From NCBI GenBank assembly GCA_947467625.1, contig CANIJN010000014.1:1-40961 (forward strand): a stretch of DNA of 40,961 nt, in the 5' to 3' direction. Origin of the DNA: Opitutia bacterium (GTDB lineage Bacteria; Verrucomicrobiota; Verrucomicrobiia; Opitutales; Opitutaceae). Position 1 is the stretch's first letter. Every line of letters begins with the position of its first letter. The translations under genes were made by a program, and so were the position numbers. The notes beneath the pieces were generated by a model. It saw only the letters and a list, made by a program, of their open reading frames with translations. It was not told the origin of the DNA and did no database searches. Positions 13,637-23,348 of the stretch are shown here, piece after piece.

Positions 13637-14206
13637 ATGTTTTTTGCAATGATCGAAGTCTTCAAGGGTGCCGGCATCCTCATCTACCCATTGGGCATCT
13701 GCTCGGCGGGAGCGGTTTTCATCATCTGCGAGCGCGCCTACGCGCTGCGCAAGGCAGCCGTCATGCCGGAAGATCTCGTGGATGCGGTCGTGGCTGGGAA
13801 GCCGTTGGTCGGTGGGCGCCACACCGTGTTGGCCCGCATCGTCGAATTTGCCGAGCAGCACAAAAACGACGCAGGCGCGGTGAAGGCGTTCGCGCGGCTC
13901 GAGATCAACCGCATGGAGCGGGGCGTGCCTTATCTCGATGTCATTTATGCCGCGGCGCCGCTGATCGGACTGACCGGTACGGTGACGGGTTTGCTCGAGG
14001 TGTTCTCGCAAATCTCGCCGGACACTGGGTTGCCTGACCCGGTGAAGTTCACGAGCGGCGTGGCGCTGGCGCTGTCGGCGACGGTGCTCGGTCTCACGAT
14101 CGCCATTCCATCGTTGGTGGGCAGCGGCTACCTCCAGAGGAAAATTGAAAATTACGCGGCGCAGCTCGATGTGCTGTTGGAGCGGATTCTGCAACGCACC
14201 CGCTAA
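13637..14206 (+). CDS. exbB: MotA/TolQ/ExbB proton channel family protein
   Basis: A 189-residue inner-membrane protein. Three hydrophobic segments are visible: residues ~14-32 (ILIYPLGICSAGAVFIICE), ~103-122 (VIYAAAPLIGLTGTVTGLLE) and ~139-158 (VALALSATVLGLTIAIPSLV). The family motif AAPLIGLTGTVTGLLEVF and the SATVLGLTIAIP block are typical of ExbB/TolQ stators, which use the proton gradient to energise outer-membrane transport or envelope functions. The stop codon overlaps the next ATG as TAATG, so it is coupled to exbD. No tonB is seen nearby, so TonB versus Tol assignment is open. Confidence 0.9.
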   Translation: MFFAMIEVFKGAGILIYPLGICSAGAVFIICERAYALRKAAVMPEDLVDAVVAGKPLVGGRHTVLARIVEFAEQHKNDAGAVKAFARLEINRMERGVPYLDVIYAAAPLIGLTGTVTGLLEVFSQISPDTGLPDPVKFTSGVALALSATVLGLTIAIPSLVGSGYLQRKIENYAAQLDVLLERILQRTR

Positions 14207-14619
14207 TGAGCAGTCTTATAAAAAGCCGCCGGCGGCGCCCGGAGTTGAACCTCGTGGCGTTGATCGACGTGCTGGTGATGTTGATTTTCTTCGCGTTCGT
14301 GACGATGCAGTTCAAGTCGGCGGCGACGCTGAATATCACGCTCCCGAAGGTGGAGACCGCGGGTAAGAACGAATTCAAGGGCACCGTCACGATCAGTATC
14401 GACAAAGATGGGAGCGTGTCGTTTTCGACGACGCCGGCGAACAACCGCACGGTGACGGATGCCGAGTTGATTTCGCTGCTGGATGAGGTGAAAAATGTGG
14501 ACCGCGATATTCCGGTGCTGATTAAGGCAGACGAGACGACGCAGTTGAAGAAACTGGCGTTCGTCATGGATGCGTGCCGCAAGGCGGGGCTGAACAAATT
14601 CAGTTTGCAAAGTCGGTGA
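14206..14619 (+). CDS. exbD: ExbD/TolR family protein
   Basis: A 137-residue protein with a cytoplasmic N-terminus rich in Arg/Lys (SSLIKSRRRRPELNL), one membrane helix VALIDVLVMLIFFAFVTM carrying the conserved proton-carrying Asp (D21), and a periplasmic ExbD/TolR domain (VTISIDKDGSVSFSTTP, VLIKADETTQLKKLAFVMDA). It pairs with the ExbB-like protein encoded immediately upstream. The 118 bp after it hold no gene. Confidence 0.92.
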   Translation: MSSLIKSRRRRPELNLVALIDVLVMLIFFAFVTMQFKSAATLNITLPKVETAGKNEFKGTVTISIDKDGSVSFSTTPANNRTVTDAELISLLDEVKNVDRDIPVLIKADETTQLKKLAFVMDACRKAGLNKFSLQSR

Positions 14620-14737
14620 GTCATTTGAAGGCGGAGCTAACCGGTCGCGAGTTGAGCCGAACGCGCGAACGCCCGTGAGGCGGGTTTTGCGATTTTCGAC
14701 TCGCTAGCCACTACGCGCTGTTCGCTACATTCGAACC

Positions 14738-15424
14738 ATGAAAATTGTGCTGACCGGAGTGACGCGGGGCTTGGGCCGGGCGTTGGCGGAGGCGTTCATT
14801 AAAGGTGGCCACACGGTGATCGGTTGCGGCCGATCGGGTGACGCAATCTTCGATCTGCGCATGACGCACGGGGCGCCGCACGATTTTTCGGTGCTCGACG
14901 TGGGGCTCGACAACAAGGTCGCGATTTGGGCGGCGAAGGTCCTCGAGAACGACAGCCCGCCAGACCTATTGATCAATAATGCGGCGGTGATGAATCGGCT
15001 CGCACCACTGTGGGAGCAGGACGACCGAGAATTCACGAAGCTCGTCGATGCGAATATTCGCGGCGTCCAAAATGTGATCCGCCACTTCGTGCCAGCGATG
15101 GTCGCGAAGAGGCGGGGCGTGATCGTGAATCTCAGCTCGGGCTGGGGCCGCAGCGTGGCGCCGGATGTCGCCAGCTATTGCATGTCGAAATGGGCGATCG
15201 AAGGAATGACCAAGGCCCTCGCCGAGGAATTGCCGCCCGGGATGGCGGCGGTGCCGCTGAATCCCGGGGTGATCGACACCGCGATGCTGCGCGCGTGCTG
15301 GGCAGACGGCGCGGCGAGCTGTCCGAAGGCGGAACAGTGGGTCAAGCAGGCGGCGCCGTTTATTTTACAGCTGGGAGCGAAGGATAACGGTAAGTCGGTG
15401 AGTGTGGGTGACGCCGAGGATTGA
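14738..15424 (+). CDS. Short-chain dehydrogenase/reductase
   Basis: A 228-residue SDR oxidoreductase. It has the NAD(P)-binding TGVTRGLG motif at residues 6-13, the NNAA motif (LLINNAAVMN), the catalytic Ser region VNLSSGWGRS and the active-site YCMSK (Y-x-x-x-K). The segment LNPGVIDTAML is the usual PG cofactor-binding motif. Substrate cannot be predicted; the variable cofactor-recognition loop GCGRSGDAIFDLR has an Arg after the Gly-rich turn, compatible with NADPH. It lies between exbD and a DUF4838 gene on the same strand, with gaps of 118 and 74 bp. Confidence 0.9.
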   Translation: MKIVLTGVTRGLGRALAEAFIKGGHTVIGCGRSGDAIFDLRMTHGAPHDFSVLDVGLDNKVAIWAAKVLENDSPPDLLINNAAVMNRLAPLWEQDDREFTKLVDANIRGVQNVIRHFVPAMVAKRRGVIVNLSSGWGRSVAPDVASYCMSKWAIEGMTKALAEELPPGMAAVPLNPGVIDTAMLRACWADGAASCPKAEQWVKQAAPFILQLGAKDNGKSVSVGDAED

Positions 15425-15498
15425 GACTGGGGCGGCGGAAAATCAGGTAGCCCTGCGCTTGCGCCAGCCGCAACGCGGCGTTTTTCTGCGGCGATCCC

Positions 15499-17667
15499 AT
15501 GCTGATCGAACGATCTCCTCTGCGAAGTGCGCCGACCCTCGCGGTACTCGGTGCGGTCGTCGCGATCGCGGCAGCCTGGTGGCTCAGCCTGCCGGGCAAG
15601 CGCGCGTCACGACCGGAGCGCTGGTTCGCGCCCGGACCGTTGGGGCATGAGGCTGGCCGAGCCGTTCCGCCGCCCGGGCCGGCGGCGTACCTCTCGCGAC
15701 ATATCGGTGGACTCGGTTCACCCGCGGGGGCGGCTTGGGCGCTGCACAACGGCCTGACGCCAGCGCTCAGTTTTTCGCACAATCTCAATACCGTTTTCCC
15801 GCCCACCCTGTTTGCCGAGCACCCCGACTTTTTTCCGATGGTGAACGGGAAGCGCGAACGGCCAGCCGCCCAATCTTTTTCGTGGAATCCCGATCTCAGT
15901 CGCCCGGATGTCGCGGTTTATGCAGCCAAAGTAGCGCGGGACGCGTTTGTCGCAGAGCCCGGGCGCGTGTCCTTTTCCTTGGGAGTGAATGACGGGCTCC
16001 TCTACGGCGAGAGTCTCGAGCTCCTCGCGGTCGTGACTCCCCTGCGTTGGTTTCGTGCTCGGCCGGACTACTCGAACCTTACGTTTCGCTTCATGAACCG
16101 AGCGGCGGAAGCATTAGCCCGCAGCCACCCCGACAAGTATCTCGGCGCACTCGCGTACTATTGGGAGGAGAATACGCCGGAGTTTCCGGTGCACCCGCAG
16201 GTCCTGCCCTTTCTGACAGCGGATCGCTCGCAGGGCTACGATCCGGTGTTTTGGCGGGAGGAGTTTTCGTTACAAGCGCGCTGGGCGAAAGCGGGGCCGC
16301 GCCGGTTGGGGCTTTACGACTATCTTTACGGTGTCGGATTCGTGGTCCCCCGCCTTCATACCCAGCTGATCGCCGAGCATCTGCGCCATGCCCGGAGCGT
16401 CGGCTTCACCGACTATTATTGTGAGGCCAGCCCCAATTGGGGCATCGATGGTCCGATGACGTGGCTGGTCGCGCAGCTATTGAGCGATCCGAACCAAAAC
16501 GCCGACGTGCTCCTCAACGAATATTACGAGCGTTATTTCCAAGAATCGGCGGCACCCATGCGACGTTTCTTCGAACGCTGCGAAGAGCAATGGATGCGCC
16601 AGGCCGGACCGTCCTATTGGCTGAAGCATTTTCGCAACGAGTCCCAGGCCGACTTGTTTCCCTCGTCCGTGTGTGCCGAACTGCGACAACGACTCGAAGA
16701 GGCTGGGCGTTTGGCGCGGCGGGGCCAAGTGCAGGCGCGGGTGGCCTTGGTCTCCGACGCTTTTGGCGTGTCGGAGCGATTTGTGCGGATGAACGAAACG
16801 CGGGCGCGGTTGAGTCGCGAGACCGTGAGGGTGCAGCTCGCCGGCCGGGCCGGGGTCGAGCTGCTCGCAACGTACCTCGAAGCCAGACAAGACTTCATCC
16901 GCTACAGTCAGGAGACGGCTGCGCGGCAGCCTTTGGCGTTCTCGAGCATTCTCTACGACGACTTTCTGCGCAACGATCCGACGGTTGCCGCGGTGGCGGC
17001 CCTCAGTACTGTTTTATCGGATACGCCACACGCGGCGGCCGATCGGCTGGCCGCCACCATCCGCGGTCGCCCGGAAATGGGCGTGGCCGACGGTCTGGCG
17101 TTTGCGCGGGCGGCGGCGGCGGGCGCGACGACTGAACGGCTGACCGATGGCGGGCTGGAGGGTCCGGTCGGGGCGGGGCGGAAAATCGCCGGACTGCCCT
17201 ATGGGATCGCTTTGCCCGGAGCCTGGCAAAGTCAGATCGAGCCGACGCAAACGCACGTCGGCGAGGTGACCAGCGCCGCGGCCCGTAGCGGCGCGGCCGG
17301 TTTGCGCATTAGCGGGGCCGTGAACACCACCGTTTTCCAATGGCTCCCCGCGAAGTCCGATCACCTCTATATAGCATCGGTCCGTGCCCGGGGCCACGTC
17401 GCGTCGAGCAATGCCGTTTTCCTGACCTTCGGCTGGCTCGACGCGCAGGGCCGGCACATCGGGAAATCCATGGCCGCCCGCTTACCCGATGGTTTTTGGC
17501 CCGATTGGATTCAATTGCAGCAAGGGGGGCTCGCTCCCCCAGGGGCCGCTTGGGTCGGCATCGGCGTGCATCTGCAAAACCAAATGAGCGGGGACTGGGC
17601 CGAGTTTGATGATTTTTCATTGAGCGAAGCGCACTCGCTGAAGCCGCGACCGCTCCCCGAAATCTGA
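15499..17667 (+). CDS. DUF4838 domain protein, membrane-anchored or exported
   Basis: A 722-residue protein. The N-terminus has a hydrophobic segment (residues ~12-31, LAVLGAVVAIAAAWWLSL), so it is exported or anchored. The central part contains DUF4838 motifs: LFAEHPDFFPMVNGKR, FSLGVNDG, LAYYWEENTPEFPVHPQVLP, and DYYCEASPNWGIDGPMTWLV, which place this region in a TIM-barrel-like, glycoside-hydrolase-associated family. The C-terminal ~150 residues (from LTDGGLEGPVG, ending DDFSLSEAHSLK) look like a carbohydrate-binding-type beta-sandwich (WAEFDDFSL). The enzymatic activity of DUF4838 is not established; a role in polysaccharide handling is an inference from family context. Confidence 0.78.
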   Translation: MLIERSPLRSAPTLAVLGAVVAIAAAWWLSLPGKRASRPERWFAPGPLGHEAGRAVPPPGPAAYLSRHIGGLGSPAGAAWALHNGLTPALSFSHNLNTVFPPTLFAEHPDFFPMVNGKRERPAAQSFSWNPDLSRPDVAVYAAKVARDAFVAEPGRVSFSLGVNDGLLYGESLELLAVVTPLRWFRARPDYSNLTFRFMNRAAEALARSHPDKYLGALAYYWEENTPEFPVHPQVLPFLTADRSQGYDPVFWREEFSLQARWAKAGPRRLGLYDYLYGVGFVVPRLHTQLIAEHLRHARSVGFTDYYCEASPNWGIDGPMTWLVAQLLSDPNQNADVLLNEYYERYFQESAAPMRRFFERCEEQWMRQAGPSYWLKHFRNESQADLFPSSVCAELRQRLEEAGRLARRGQVQARVALVSDAFGVSERFVRMNETRARLSRETVRVQLAGRAGVELLATYLEARQDFIRYSQETAARQPLAFSSILYDDFLRNDPTVAAVAALSTVLSDTPHAAADRLAATIRGRPEMGVADGLAFARAAAAGATTERLTDGGLEGPVGAGRKIAGLPYGIALPGAWQSQIEPTQTHVGEVTSAAARSGAAGLRISGAVNTTVFQWLPAKSDHLYIASVRARGHVASSNAVFLTFGWLDAQGRHIGKSMAARLPDGFWPDWIQLQQGGLAPPGAAWVGIGVHLQNQMSGDWAEFDDFSLSEAHSLKPRPLPEI

Positions 17668-17692
17668 TCGGCGCAATCGCGCAGAAGGCGGA

Positions 17693-17890
17693 TCACTTCG
17701 CCAGCTGGATTTCCTGGAGGAGGCGCAGCAGTTCTTTTCCCCACTGGCGGTCAGGTTCGACCTGCAAAGCGCGACGCGCCCGTTTTACGGCACGCGCGGC
17801 CTCCGCCGGTTACATGCAAGCGCACCCTGTGCTCAGCAAACATAACGGCGATGGCGAGCGCGAGGTTGGCGCAGCTTTCACATCGGACCG
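17693..17890 (-). pseudogene. Remnant of a TPR-type gene C-terminus
   Basis: The minus strand encodes AEAARAVKRARRALQVEPDR followed by QWGKELLRLLQEIQLAK and a TGA at 17693-17695, the typical last repeat of a tetratricopeptide protein. Directly upstream this frame is closed by TAA, but another frame reads SCANLALAIAVMFAEHRVRL, which looks like the preceding helix. A frameshift and loss of the 5' part are implied. No intact gene is present between 17668 and 18001. Confidence 0.4.
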
Positions 17891-17940
17891 GATCAGCGCG
17901 ATCCGCGAATGGTGATCACCGCATCCCCCGGTAGGAATGA

Positions 17941-17975
17941 AAAACCCCGGACCGTTTTATTCGGGCCGGGGTTTT
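17941..17975 (-). terminator. Bidirectional terminator between clpC and the DUF4838 gene
   Basis: AAAACCCCGGACCG (17941-17954) and CGGGCCGGGGTTTT (17962-17975) form a 14-bp stem with one mismatch around a 7-nt loop. The A/T flanks make it symmetrical, so it can terminate clpC (minus strand, stop at 18002) and transcripts coming from the left. Confidence 0.85.
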
Positions 17976-18001
17976 CGTTAGGCGGCGGTGGGCCGCTTTT
18001 T

Positions 18002-20512
18002 TTAGGGTGCCACGCCCGTATCGGCAGTAGGCGTCGTTTGCTTGAAAATCAGTTTCTCGCCGTCGCGGTCGACGAGGCAAGCCTCGCCGTCCTTAACTTC
18101 ACCGCGAAGGAGCGCTTCAGCCAGGGGATCTTCGAGGTAGTGTTCGACAGCCCGGCGGAGCGGCCGCGCGCCGTATTTCTCATCGTAGCCTTTTTCAATC
18201 AGGAGGTCTTTCGCACCTTGAGTAAACTCCAGCGCGATTTTCCGATCGGTTAGACGCTTCGCAAATCGCGCCGTCTCAAGTTCGACAATCTTGATCAGGT
18301 CCGCCTTTTCCAGCGGTCGGAAGAAAATGATATCCGAAATACGATTGAGGAACTCGGGCTTAAACACGCGCTTCGCTTCTTCGAGCACTTTCTCGCGCAT
18401 CTTCTCGGCGTCGTTGAAACTCGACCCCGCGGCCGCAAACCCCATCGACGTCTGCCGTTGGAGCAGCTGCGCACCGACGTTGGAAGTCATGATGATAATC
18501 GTATTGCGGAAATCGACCACTCGGCCGAGCGAGTCGGTCAGCCGTCCGTCCTCCATGATCTGGAGCAGCAGTTGCAACGCATCCGGGTGAGCCTTTTCGA
18601 TTTCGTCAAAAAGGATCACGGCATAAGGCTTGCGGCGCACGGCCTCGGTCAACTGGCCGCCCTCCTCGTAACCCACATAGCCCGGAGGCGAACCCACGAG
18701 TCGCGAGACCGCAAATTTCTCCATATATTCGCTCATGTCGATCTGGATGAGCGCATCCTGGTTTCCGAACATTTGCAGCGCGAGTTGCTTGGCGAGCATC
18801 GTCTTGCCCACGCCGGTCGGCCCGACAAACAGGAACGACCCGATCGGCCGACGGGGATCCTTGAGATCCGCGCGCGAACGACGCAGCGCACGAGCCACGG
18901 ACACGGACGCGATGTCCTGTCCGATCACGGCCTTCTGGAGTTCAAACTCCATCGCTAGCAGCTTCTCATTTTCCTTCTTCTCCATCCGCGAGAGCGGGAT
19001 GCCCGTCCAGTCGGCGACAACCTGCATCATAAGGTCTTCGTCAATGGCGATCCGCTTCTCATCGCGGGTTTTCTTCCACTGTCCGATAATGTCGTCCTGC
19101 TTCGCGCGCAGCTGCTTCTCTTGGTCGCGGAACTTTGCCGCCTCTTCGAAGTGCTGTTCGGCAATGGCCTTTTCCTTTTGTACGCAGATCCCCTCAATGT
19201 CCTTCGTGAGATTTTCCACATCCGGCGGTCGGACGAGCGCACCGATACGCGCCCGGGAACCGGCCTCATCCATAACATCGATCGCTTTGTCGGGGAGAAA
19301 ACGCCCGGTGATGTAGCGGTCCGAGAGCTTGGCCGCTGCTTCGAGTGAAAGGTCACTAAAGGTCGCCTTATGGTGATCCTCATACTTTGAGCGGATGCCC
19401 TTGAGGATAAGAATGGTGTCGTCCACCGAGGGAGCTTCCACCTTCACGGACTGAAAACGGCGGTCGAGGGCCGAGTCCTTCTCGATGTATTTCCGATATT
19501 CGTTGAGCGTCGTCGCGCCGACACACTGCAACTCACCCCGCGAAAGCGCGGGCTTGAAAATATTGGAGGCGTCCATGGCCCCCTCGGCGGCACCGGCGCC
19601 GACGATGGTGTGGAGCTCATCAATGAAGAGGATGATGTTCTTCGCGCGCTTGATCTCGTCCATGACGGCCTTGATGCGCTCTTCAAACTGGCCGCGGTAT
19701 TTGGTCCCGGCGACCATCAGGGCGAGATCGAGGGTGATGACTTTTTTCTCGGCGAGAATTTCCGGGACGTTGCCGCTCACGATTTCCTGCGCGAGTCCCT
19801 CGACCAACGCGGTCTTGCCGACGCCCGCTTCGCCGATGAGGACGGGATTATTCTTGGTGCGCCGGCAAAGGATCTGGATGACGCGACGAATCTCGTTCTT
19901 ACGTCCAATGACTGGGTCCAGCTCGCCCTTGCGCGCAAGTTCGGTGAGATCACGACCGAACGCCTTCAAGGCCGGTGTCTTCACTTCCTTTTTGTCCTCG
20001 GCTTGGCCAGCCGGGCGTTGCGGACTTCCAGCGACGGCTTCTTCAGCGGGACCTTCGGCCCCTTGGCTGCCCGAAAATTGGGGGTCGAGCTCACGGAGGA
20101 TTTCGTTGCGAGTGCGCTCGATGTCAATGTCGAGGGATTTAAGGACGCGCGCGGCGACGCCCTCGCCTTCGCGGAGGAGCCCCAAGAGAATGTGCTCCGT
20201 GCCGACATAAGAATGGTTGAGTGTCTTCGCTTCCTTCCCGGCGAGCGCGAGGACTTTTTTCACGCGTGGCGTGTAAGGAATGCTGCTCTGGGTCTTCGTT
20301 TCTTGGCCGGTGCCGACTTGTTTCTCCACGGCGTTACGAACGGTCTCGAGATCGAGCCCCATTTTCTGGAGGACGCTCACGGCGACGCCCTGGCCCAGCT
20401 TAATGAGCCCGAGCAAAATGTGCTCGGTGCCGACGTAATTGTGATGGAAGCGGTCGGCTTCCTTGCGGGCGAGCGCGAGCACCTGTTGGGCTCGCGGCGT
20501 GAAGTTATTCAT
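18002..20512 (-). CDS. clpC: ATP-dependent Clp protease ATP-binding subunit ClpC
   Basis: An 836-residue AAA+ unfoldase that feeds proteins into ClpP. Two Clp_N repeats ([20 protein letters not shown], then [20 protein letters not shown]), a first ATPase with [15 protein letters not shown], a middle domain with a UVR-type motif ([18 protein letters not shown]), and a second ATPase with [15 protein letters not shown]. The ClpP-docking loop contains SMGF, matching the usual [ILV]GF tripeptide. I start it at ATG 20512 ([10 protein letters not shown]), which has AGGA 4 nt upstream; the open frame continues 67 codons upstream without conservation. It is the third gene of an mcsA-mcsB-clpC operon, 37 bp after mcsB. 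ClpC in such operons degrades arginine-phosphorylated substrates. Confidence 0.96.
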   Translation of the reverse strand: MNNFTPRAQQVLALARKEADRFHHNYVGTEHILLGLIKLGQGVAVSVLQKMGLDLETVRNAVEKQVGTGQETKTQSSIPYTPRVKKVLALAGKEAKTLNHSYVGTEHILLGLLREGEGVAARVLKSLDIDIERTRNEILRELDPQFSGSQGAEGPAEEAVAGSPQRPAGQAEDKKEVKTPALKAFGRDLTELARKGELDPVIGRKNEIRRVIQILCRRTKNNPVLIGEAGVGKTALVEGLAQEIVSGNVPEILAEKKVITLDLALMVAGTKYRGQFEERIKAVMDEIKRAKNIILFIDELHTIVGAGAAEGAMDASNIFKPALSRGELQCVGATTLNEYRKYIEKDSALDRRFQSVKVEAPSVDDTILILKGIRSKYEDHHKATFSDLSLEAAAKLSDRYITGRFLPDKAIDVMDEAGSRARIGALVRPPDVENLTKDIEGICVQKEKAIAEQHFEEAAKFRDQEKQLRAKQDDIIGQWKKTRDEKRIAIDEDLMMQVVADWTGIPLSRMEKKENEKLLAMEFELQKAVIGQDIASVSVARALRRSRADLKDPRRPIGSFLFVGPTGVGKTMLAKQLALQMFGNQDALIQIDMSEYMEKFAVSRLVGSPPGYVGYEEGGQLTEAVRRKPYAVILFDEIEKAHPDALQLLLQIMEDGRLTDSLGRVVDFRNTIIIMTSNVGAQLLQRQTSMGFAAAGSSFNDAEKMREKVLEEAKRVFKPEFLNRISDIIFFRPLEKADLIKIVELETARFAKRLTDRKIALEFTQGAKDLLIEKGYDEKYGARPLRRAVEHYLEDPLAEALLRGEVKDGEACLVDRDGEKLIFKQTTPTADTGVAP

Positions 20513-20549
20513 CGGTTCCTGGGACATATGAGGAGGGTCTGAGGGCGAT

Positions 20550-21641
20550 TTAGTTTTTACCGTTGGTGGTGAAAGAAAAATCCGGGTGCACGAAATGGGC
20601 AAACTCGGACCGCAATCGCGCCGCGCGCAACAAATCACGCTGGGCCGGATCGAACTCACCTTTTTGCGCGTGTTGCAGATGGCCGGGTTGAGCTTCGATG
20701 AACAAGCGGTCAATCACGCTGCGGCTCGCGTCAGGAAACACCGCAAGGTCGATGCCCAAGCGGATCAGCGACAGGAGATTCATCGCTTCCCCCGAGCTCA
20801 AGAGATGCGAGTTTTGCAGAATGCCAAAGGCCCGGCCGACTTTGTCGAAAAGTTTTCCCGCGTCCGCCTCGAGCAGTTTTTCACGGGCGTTGAGCTCGTG
20901 TTCGATGATCGACTGCAACACCGTGTGGAGTCGCTTGATAATTTCCCCCTCGGACTCGCCGAGTGTCGTCTGGTTCGAAATCTGGAAAATGCTACCACTG
21001 GCGTCGGAGCCTTCCCCAAACAGGCCGCGCACCACCATACCAAGTTGGTTCACGGCGCGGACCACTTTTTCCATCTGGTTTGAGATAACGAGTGCCGGCA
21101 GATGCATCATCGCCGAAGCGCGCATCGCCGTGCCGAGATTCGTCGGGCAGGCCGTGAGGTAACCCAAGGTCGGCGTAAACGCGTAATCGAGATGATCCTC
21201 CAGTGCGGAATCCAGTTCCGTGATCGCGTTCCAAGCTTTCTTTAGCTGGAAGCCGGAGCGAAGCACCTGGATCCGCAGGTGGTCCTCTTCATTAACCATC
21301 ACTGAAAACGCTTGGTCCTTGCTGATCACGACGCCCGCGCCGCCCTTGGCACCGCTGAGTTCGCGGCTGATCAGGTGGCGCTCGACGAGGATCTGTTTCT
21401 CGAGGTCGCTGAGCTCGCCCACCGTGATATTGAGCGAGCGCTTCATCGGCGAAGTCGCCGCAACGGCCTCGCGACAAATCCGCAAAACCTCCTCGCGTTG
21501 CGCGGGCTTGGCCCAGCCCGGAAAAGCCGTGCCGGAGAGATTGCGAGCGAGGCGTATCCGCGTCATCAGCACAATCGCTGTCTTGCTGCTGGCAGCGTCC
21601 GTCAACTCGGACGGGCTGTCGATGAGCGATGCAATGGTCAT
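20550..21641 (-). CDS. mcsB: Protein-arginine kinase McsB
   Basis: A 363-residue member of the ATP:guanido phosphotransferase family. N-terminal motif IVLMTRIRLARNLSGTAFPG, active-site region VISKDQAFSVMVNEEDHLRI (NEEDHLR is the guanidino-kinase signature), and ACPTNLGTAMRASAMMHLPA with its catalytic Cys. McsB phosphorylates arginines on unfolded proteins to mark them for ClpCP. The C-terminal QRDLLRAARLR contains the RDxxRA motif of the phosphoarginine-sensing site (around residue 335). Start at ATG 21641, four bases after the mcsA stop. It requires McsA, encoded upstream, for activity in characterised systems. Confidence 0.95.
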   Translation of the reverse strand: MTIASLIDSPSELTDAASSKTAIVLMTRIRLARNLSGTAFPGWAKPAQREEVLRICREAVAATSPMKRSLNITVGELSDLEKQILVERHLISRELSGAKGGAGVVISKDQAFSVMVNEEDHLRIQVLRSGFQLKKAWNAITELDSALEDHLDYAFTPTLGYLTACPTNLGTAMRASAMMHLPALVISNQMEKVVRAVNQLGMVVRGLFGEGSDASGSIFQISNQTTLGESEGEIIKRLHTVLQSIIEHELNAREKLLEADAGKLFDKVGRAFGILQNSHLLSSGEAMNLLSLIRLGIDLAVFPDASRSVIDRLFIEAQPGHLQHAQKGEFDPAQRDLLRAARLRSEFAHFVHPDFSFTTNGKN

Positions 21642-21645
21642 CGGT

Positions 21646-22158
21646 TCAACGCGCGGACTTCGGGTTGGGCGGGACGGTTTGTTTGACTTGGCTGATTTCA
21701 TCGCGGGCACGGGCTGCATCTTCATAACGCTCGGATTTGATCGCCTCAGTCAGGTCGAGCTCGAGTTTCGTAAGACGGTCGTAAATGGATTTTCGCTCGA
21801 GGGCGCGTTGGGGGATTTTTCCCGTGTGCGTCGTACCCTTGTGCATCGTGTCGAGCATCGGCTCGACCACGCTTTTGAAGGCCTCGTAACACGTCGGGCA
21901 ACCGAAGCGTCCATGCTTCTTGAAATCGCTCTGCGTGAATCCGCACTGCTCGCAACGCCCCCCCGGCGCGGGCGTATCTGGGTTGAGCGAAGCTTTCAGC
22001 AAAAGATCGGCGAGTGAAAAACCGCTGGGATCGGTCACGCCTTTGGCCTGTGCGCATGTCTCACACAAATCCACTTTGTGAACCTTATTACTCACAATTT
22101 GGGTAAGGTGAACCGTCGCGGGTTTGGCGCAGAGATCACATTTGAGCGGGTTGGCCAT
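21646..22158 (-). CDS. mcsA: McsA, zinc-finger activator of McsB
   Basis: A 170-residue protein with two zinc-finger pairs: CDLCAKPATVHLTQ with CETCAQA, and CEQCGFTQSDFKKHGRFGC with CPTC. The C-terminus carries a UVR motif (LELDLTEAIKSERYEDAARA then RDEISQVKQ). McsA activates and scaffolds the McsB kinase. The start is ATG 22158 (MANPLKCDLC), directly before the first finger. It is the first gene of mcsA-mcsB-clpC; no ctsR-like repressor gene is found beside it, unlike in Firmicutes. The 192 bp between it and ilvE show no gene. Confidence 0.93.
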   Translation of the reverse strand: MANPLKCDLCAKPATVHLTQIVSNKVHKVDLCETCAQAKGVTDPSGFSLADLLLKASLNPDTPAPGGRCEQCGFTQSDFKKHGRFGCPTCYEAFKSVVEPMLDTMHKGTTHTGKIPQRALERKSIYDRLTKLELDLTEAIKSERYEDAARARDEISQVKQTVPPNPKSAR

Positions 22159-22350
22159 GAATTTTTTATTGTTTCTGCACGCACCATGCCACACCCGCTC
22201 TCGCTGGCAAGTGCGTGCGCGTAGTCCGTGAGGCTGGGACGCACTGTCGCGAGCCAGAGTGCCAAGAGGGCAATCGTGTCACTCCGGAAACACTTAAACG
22301 GAGCACGAAACCGGCCGGCAAACGGCCGACGACCACCGGATCGAGCGAAC

Positions 22351-23217
22351 TCAAATCCGCTCGCCTTCGACGAGGACGCGTTGCCGGAACGAGGTCAGCA
22401 CCCGCTGGGTAATCGGACCCGGTTTGCCGGTCCCAATTTCGCGACCATCGAGCTTCACGACGGGAATAACCTCGGCACCCGTGCCCGTCAGGAAACACTC
22501 ATCGGCGCACCAGATATCATACCGCGTCATATTGACCTCCTGAATCGGCACGCCGATCTCCTGCGCGATGTCAAAAATCGTTCCGCGGGTAATCCCTTTC
22601 AGCGCTCCCTGAGAGGCGGACGGCGTGAAAATAGTGCCCTTGTGAATCGTGAACACATTGTCCGCCGTGCACTCCGCGACGTAGCCCTGATCGTTCAGCA
22701 TAATGGCCTCGAGCGCCCCAAACTGCCGTGCCTCGATCTTGCCGAGGATATTGTTCATGTAATTCAACGACTTGATCGTCGGCGGCAGCGCGGCCGGATT
22801 AATGCGGCGGGTCGGCACCGTGACGATGGCGAGTCCGTTGACGTAATGCTCCTGCGGGTAGAGGGAAATCTTGCTGGCGATGATGAACACCGTGGGCTTC
22901 GGGCAGGACCAAGGCGCGAGCCCGAGGTCGCCGACACCCCGGGTGACCACCAAACGGATGTAGCCATCCGTCATCCCGTTCTGACGGCAGGTTTCGGCCG
23001 TCGCCCATGCCAACTCCTTCCGCGTCAGCGGTAGAGTTAACAAAATGGCCTTGGCCGAGTACTCCAAGCGTTCAAGGTGCTCATCCAGTCGGAATATATT
23101 TTTTCCATACAGCCGGATACCCTCGAACACGCCGTCGCCGTAAAGCAGGCCATGGTCAAACACGGACACCTTTGCGTCGGCGTCATCGACAAACTTGCCG
23201 TCCAGATAGATCTTCAT
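22351..23217 (-). CDS. ilvE: Class IV branched-chain amino acid aminotransferase
   Basis: A 288-residue PLP enzyme of aminotransferase fold IV. It starts MKIYLDGKFVDDADAKVSVF, then DHGLLYGDGVFEGIRLYGKN; the PLP lysine is in PPTIKSLNYMNNI, and the family segment VAECTADNVFTIHKG with ITRGTIFDIAQEIGV follows. It most likely performs the last transamination step for leucine, isoleucine and valine, in line with leuCD elsewhere in the window; D-amino acid aminotransferase is the main alternative in this fold. The start at ATG 23217 is preferred over GTG 23223. Confidence 0.9.
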   Translation of the reverse strand: MKIYLDGKFVDDADAKVSVFDHGLLYGDGVFEGIRLYGKNIFRLDEHLERLEYSAKAILLTLPLTRKELAWATAETCRQNGMTDGYIRLVVTRGVGDLGLAPWSCPKPTVFIIASKISLYPQEHYVNGLAIVTVPTRRINPAALPPTIKSLNYMNNILGKIEARQFGALEAIMLNDQGYVAECTADNVFTIHKGTIFTPSASQGALKGITRGTIFDIAQEIGVPIQEVNMTRYDIWCADECFLTGTGAEVIPVVKLDGREIGTGKPGPITQRVLTSFRQRVLVEGERI

Positions 23218-23348
23218 CGTCACAAGCCTAGGGCGGCGGAAAAAGTTTTGTCGAGCCCTGCGCGGGGAAAATCTGCTTGTGCTCGCGATTTTTCACCGAA
23301 ACTGTCGCATCGCTCCTGCGTCTCACCTACGTCCCCTTTTAAACAACC

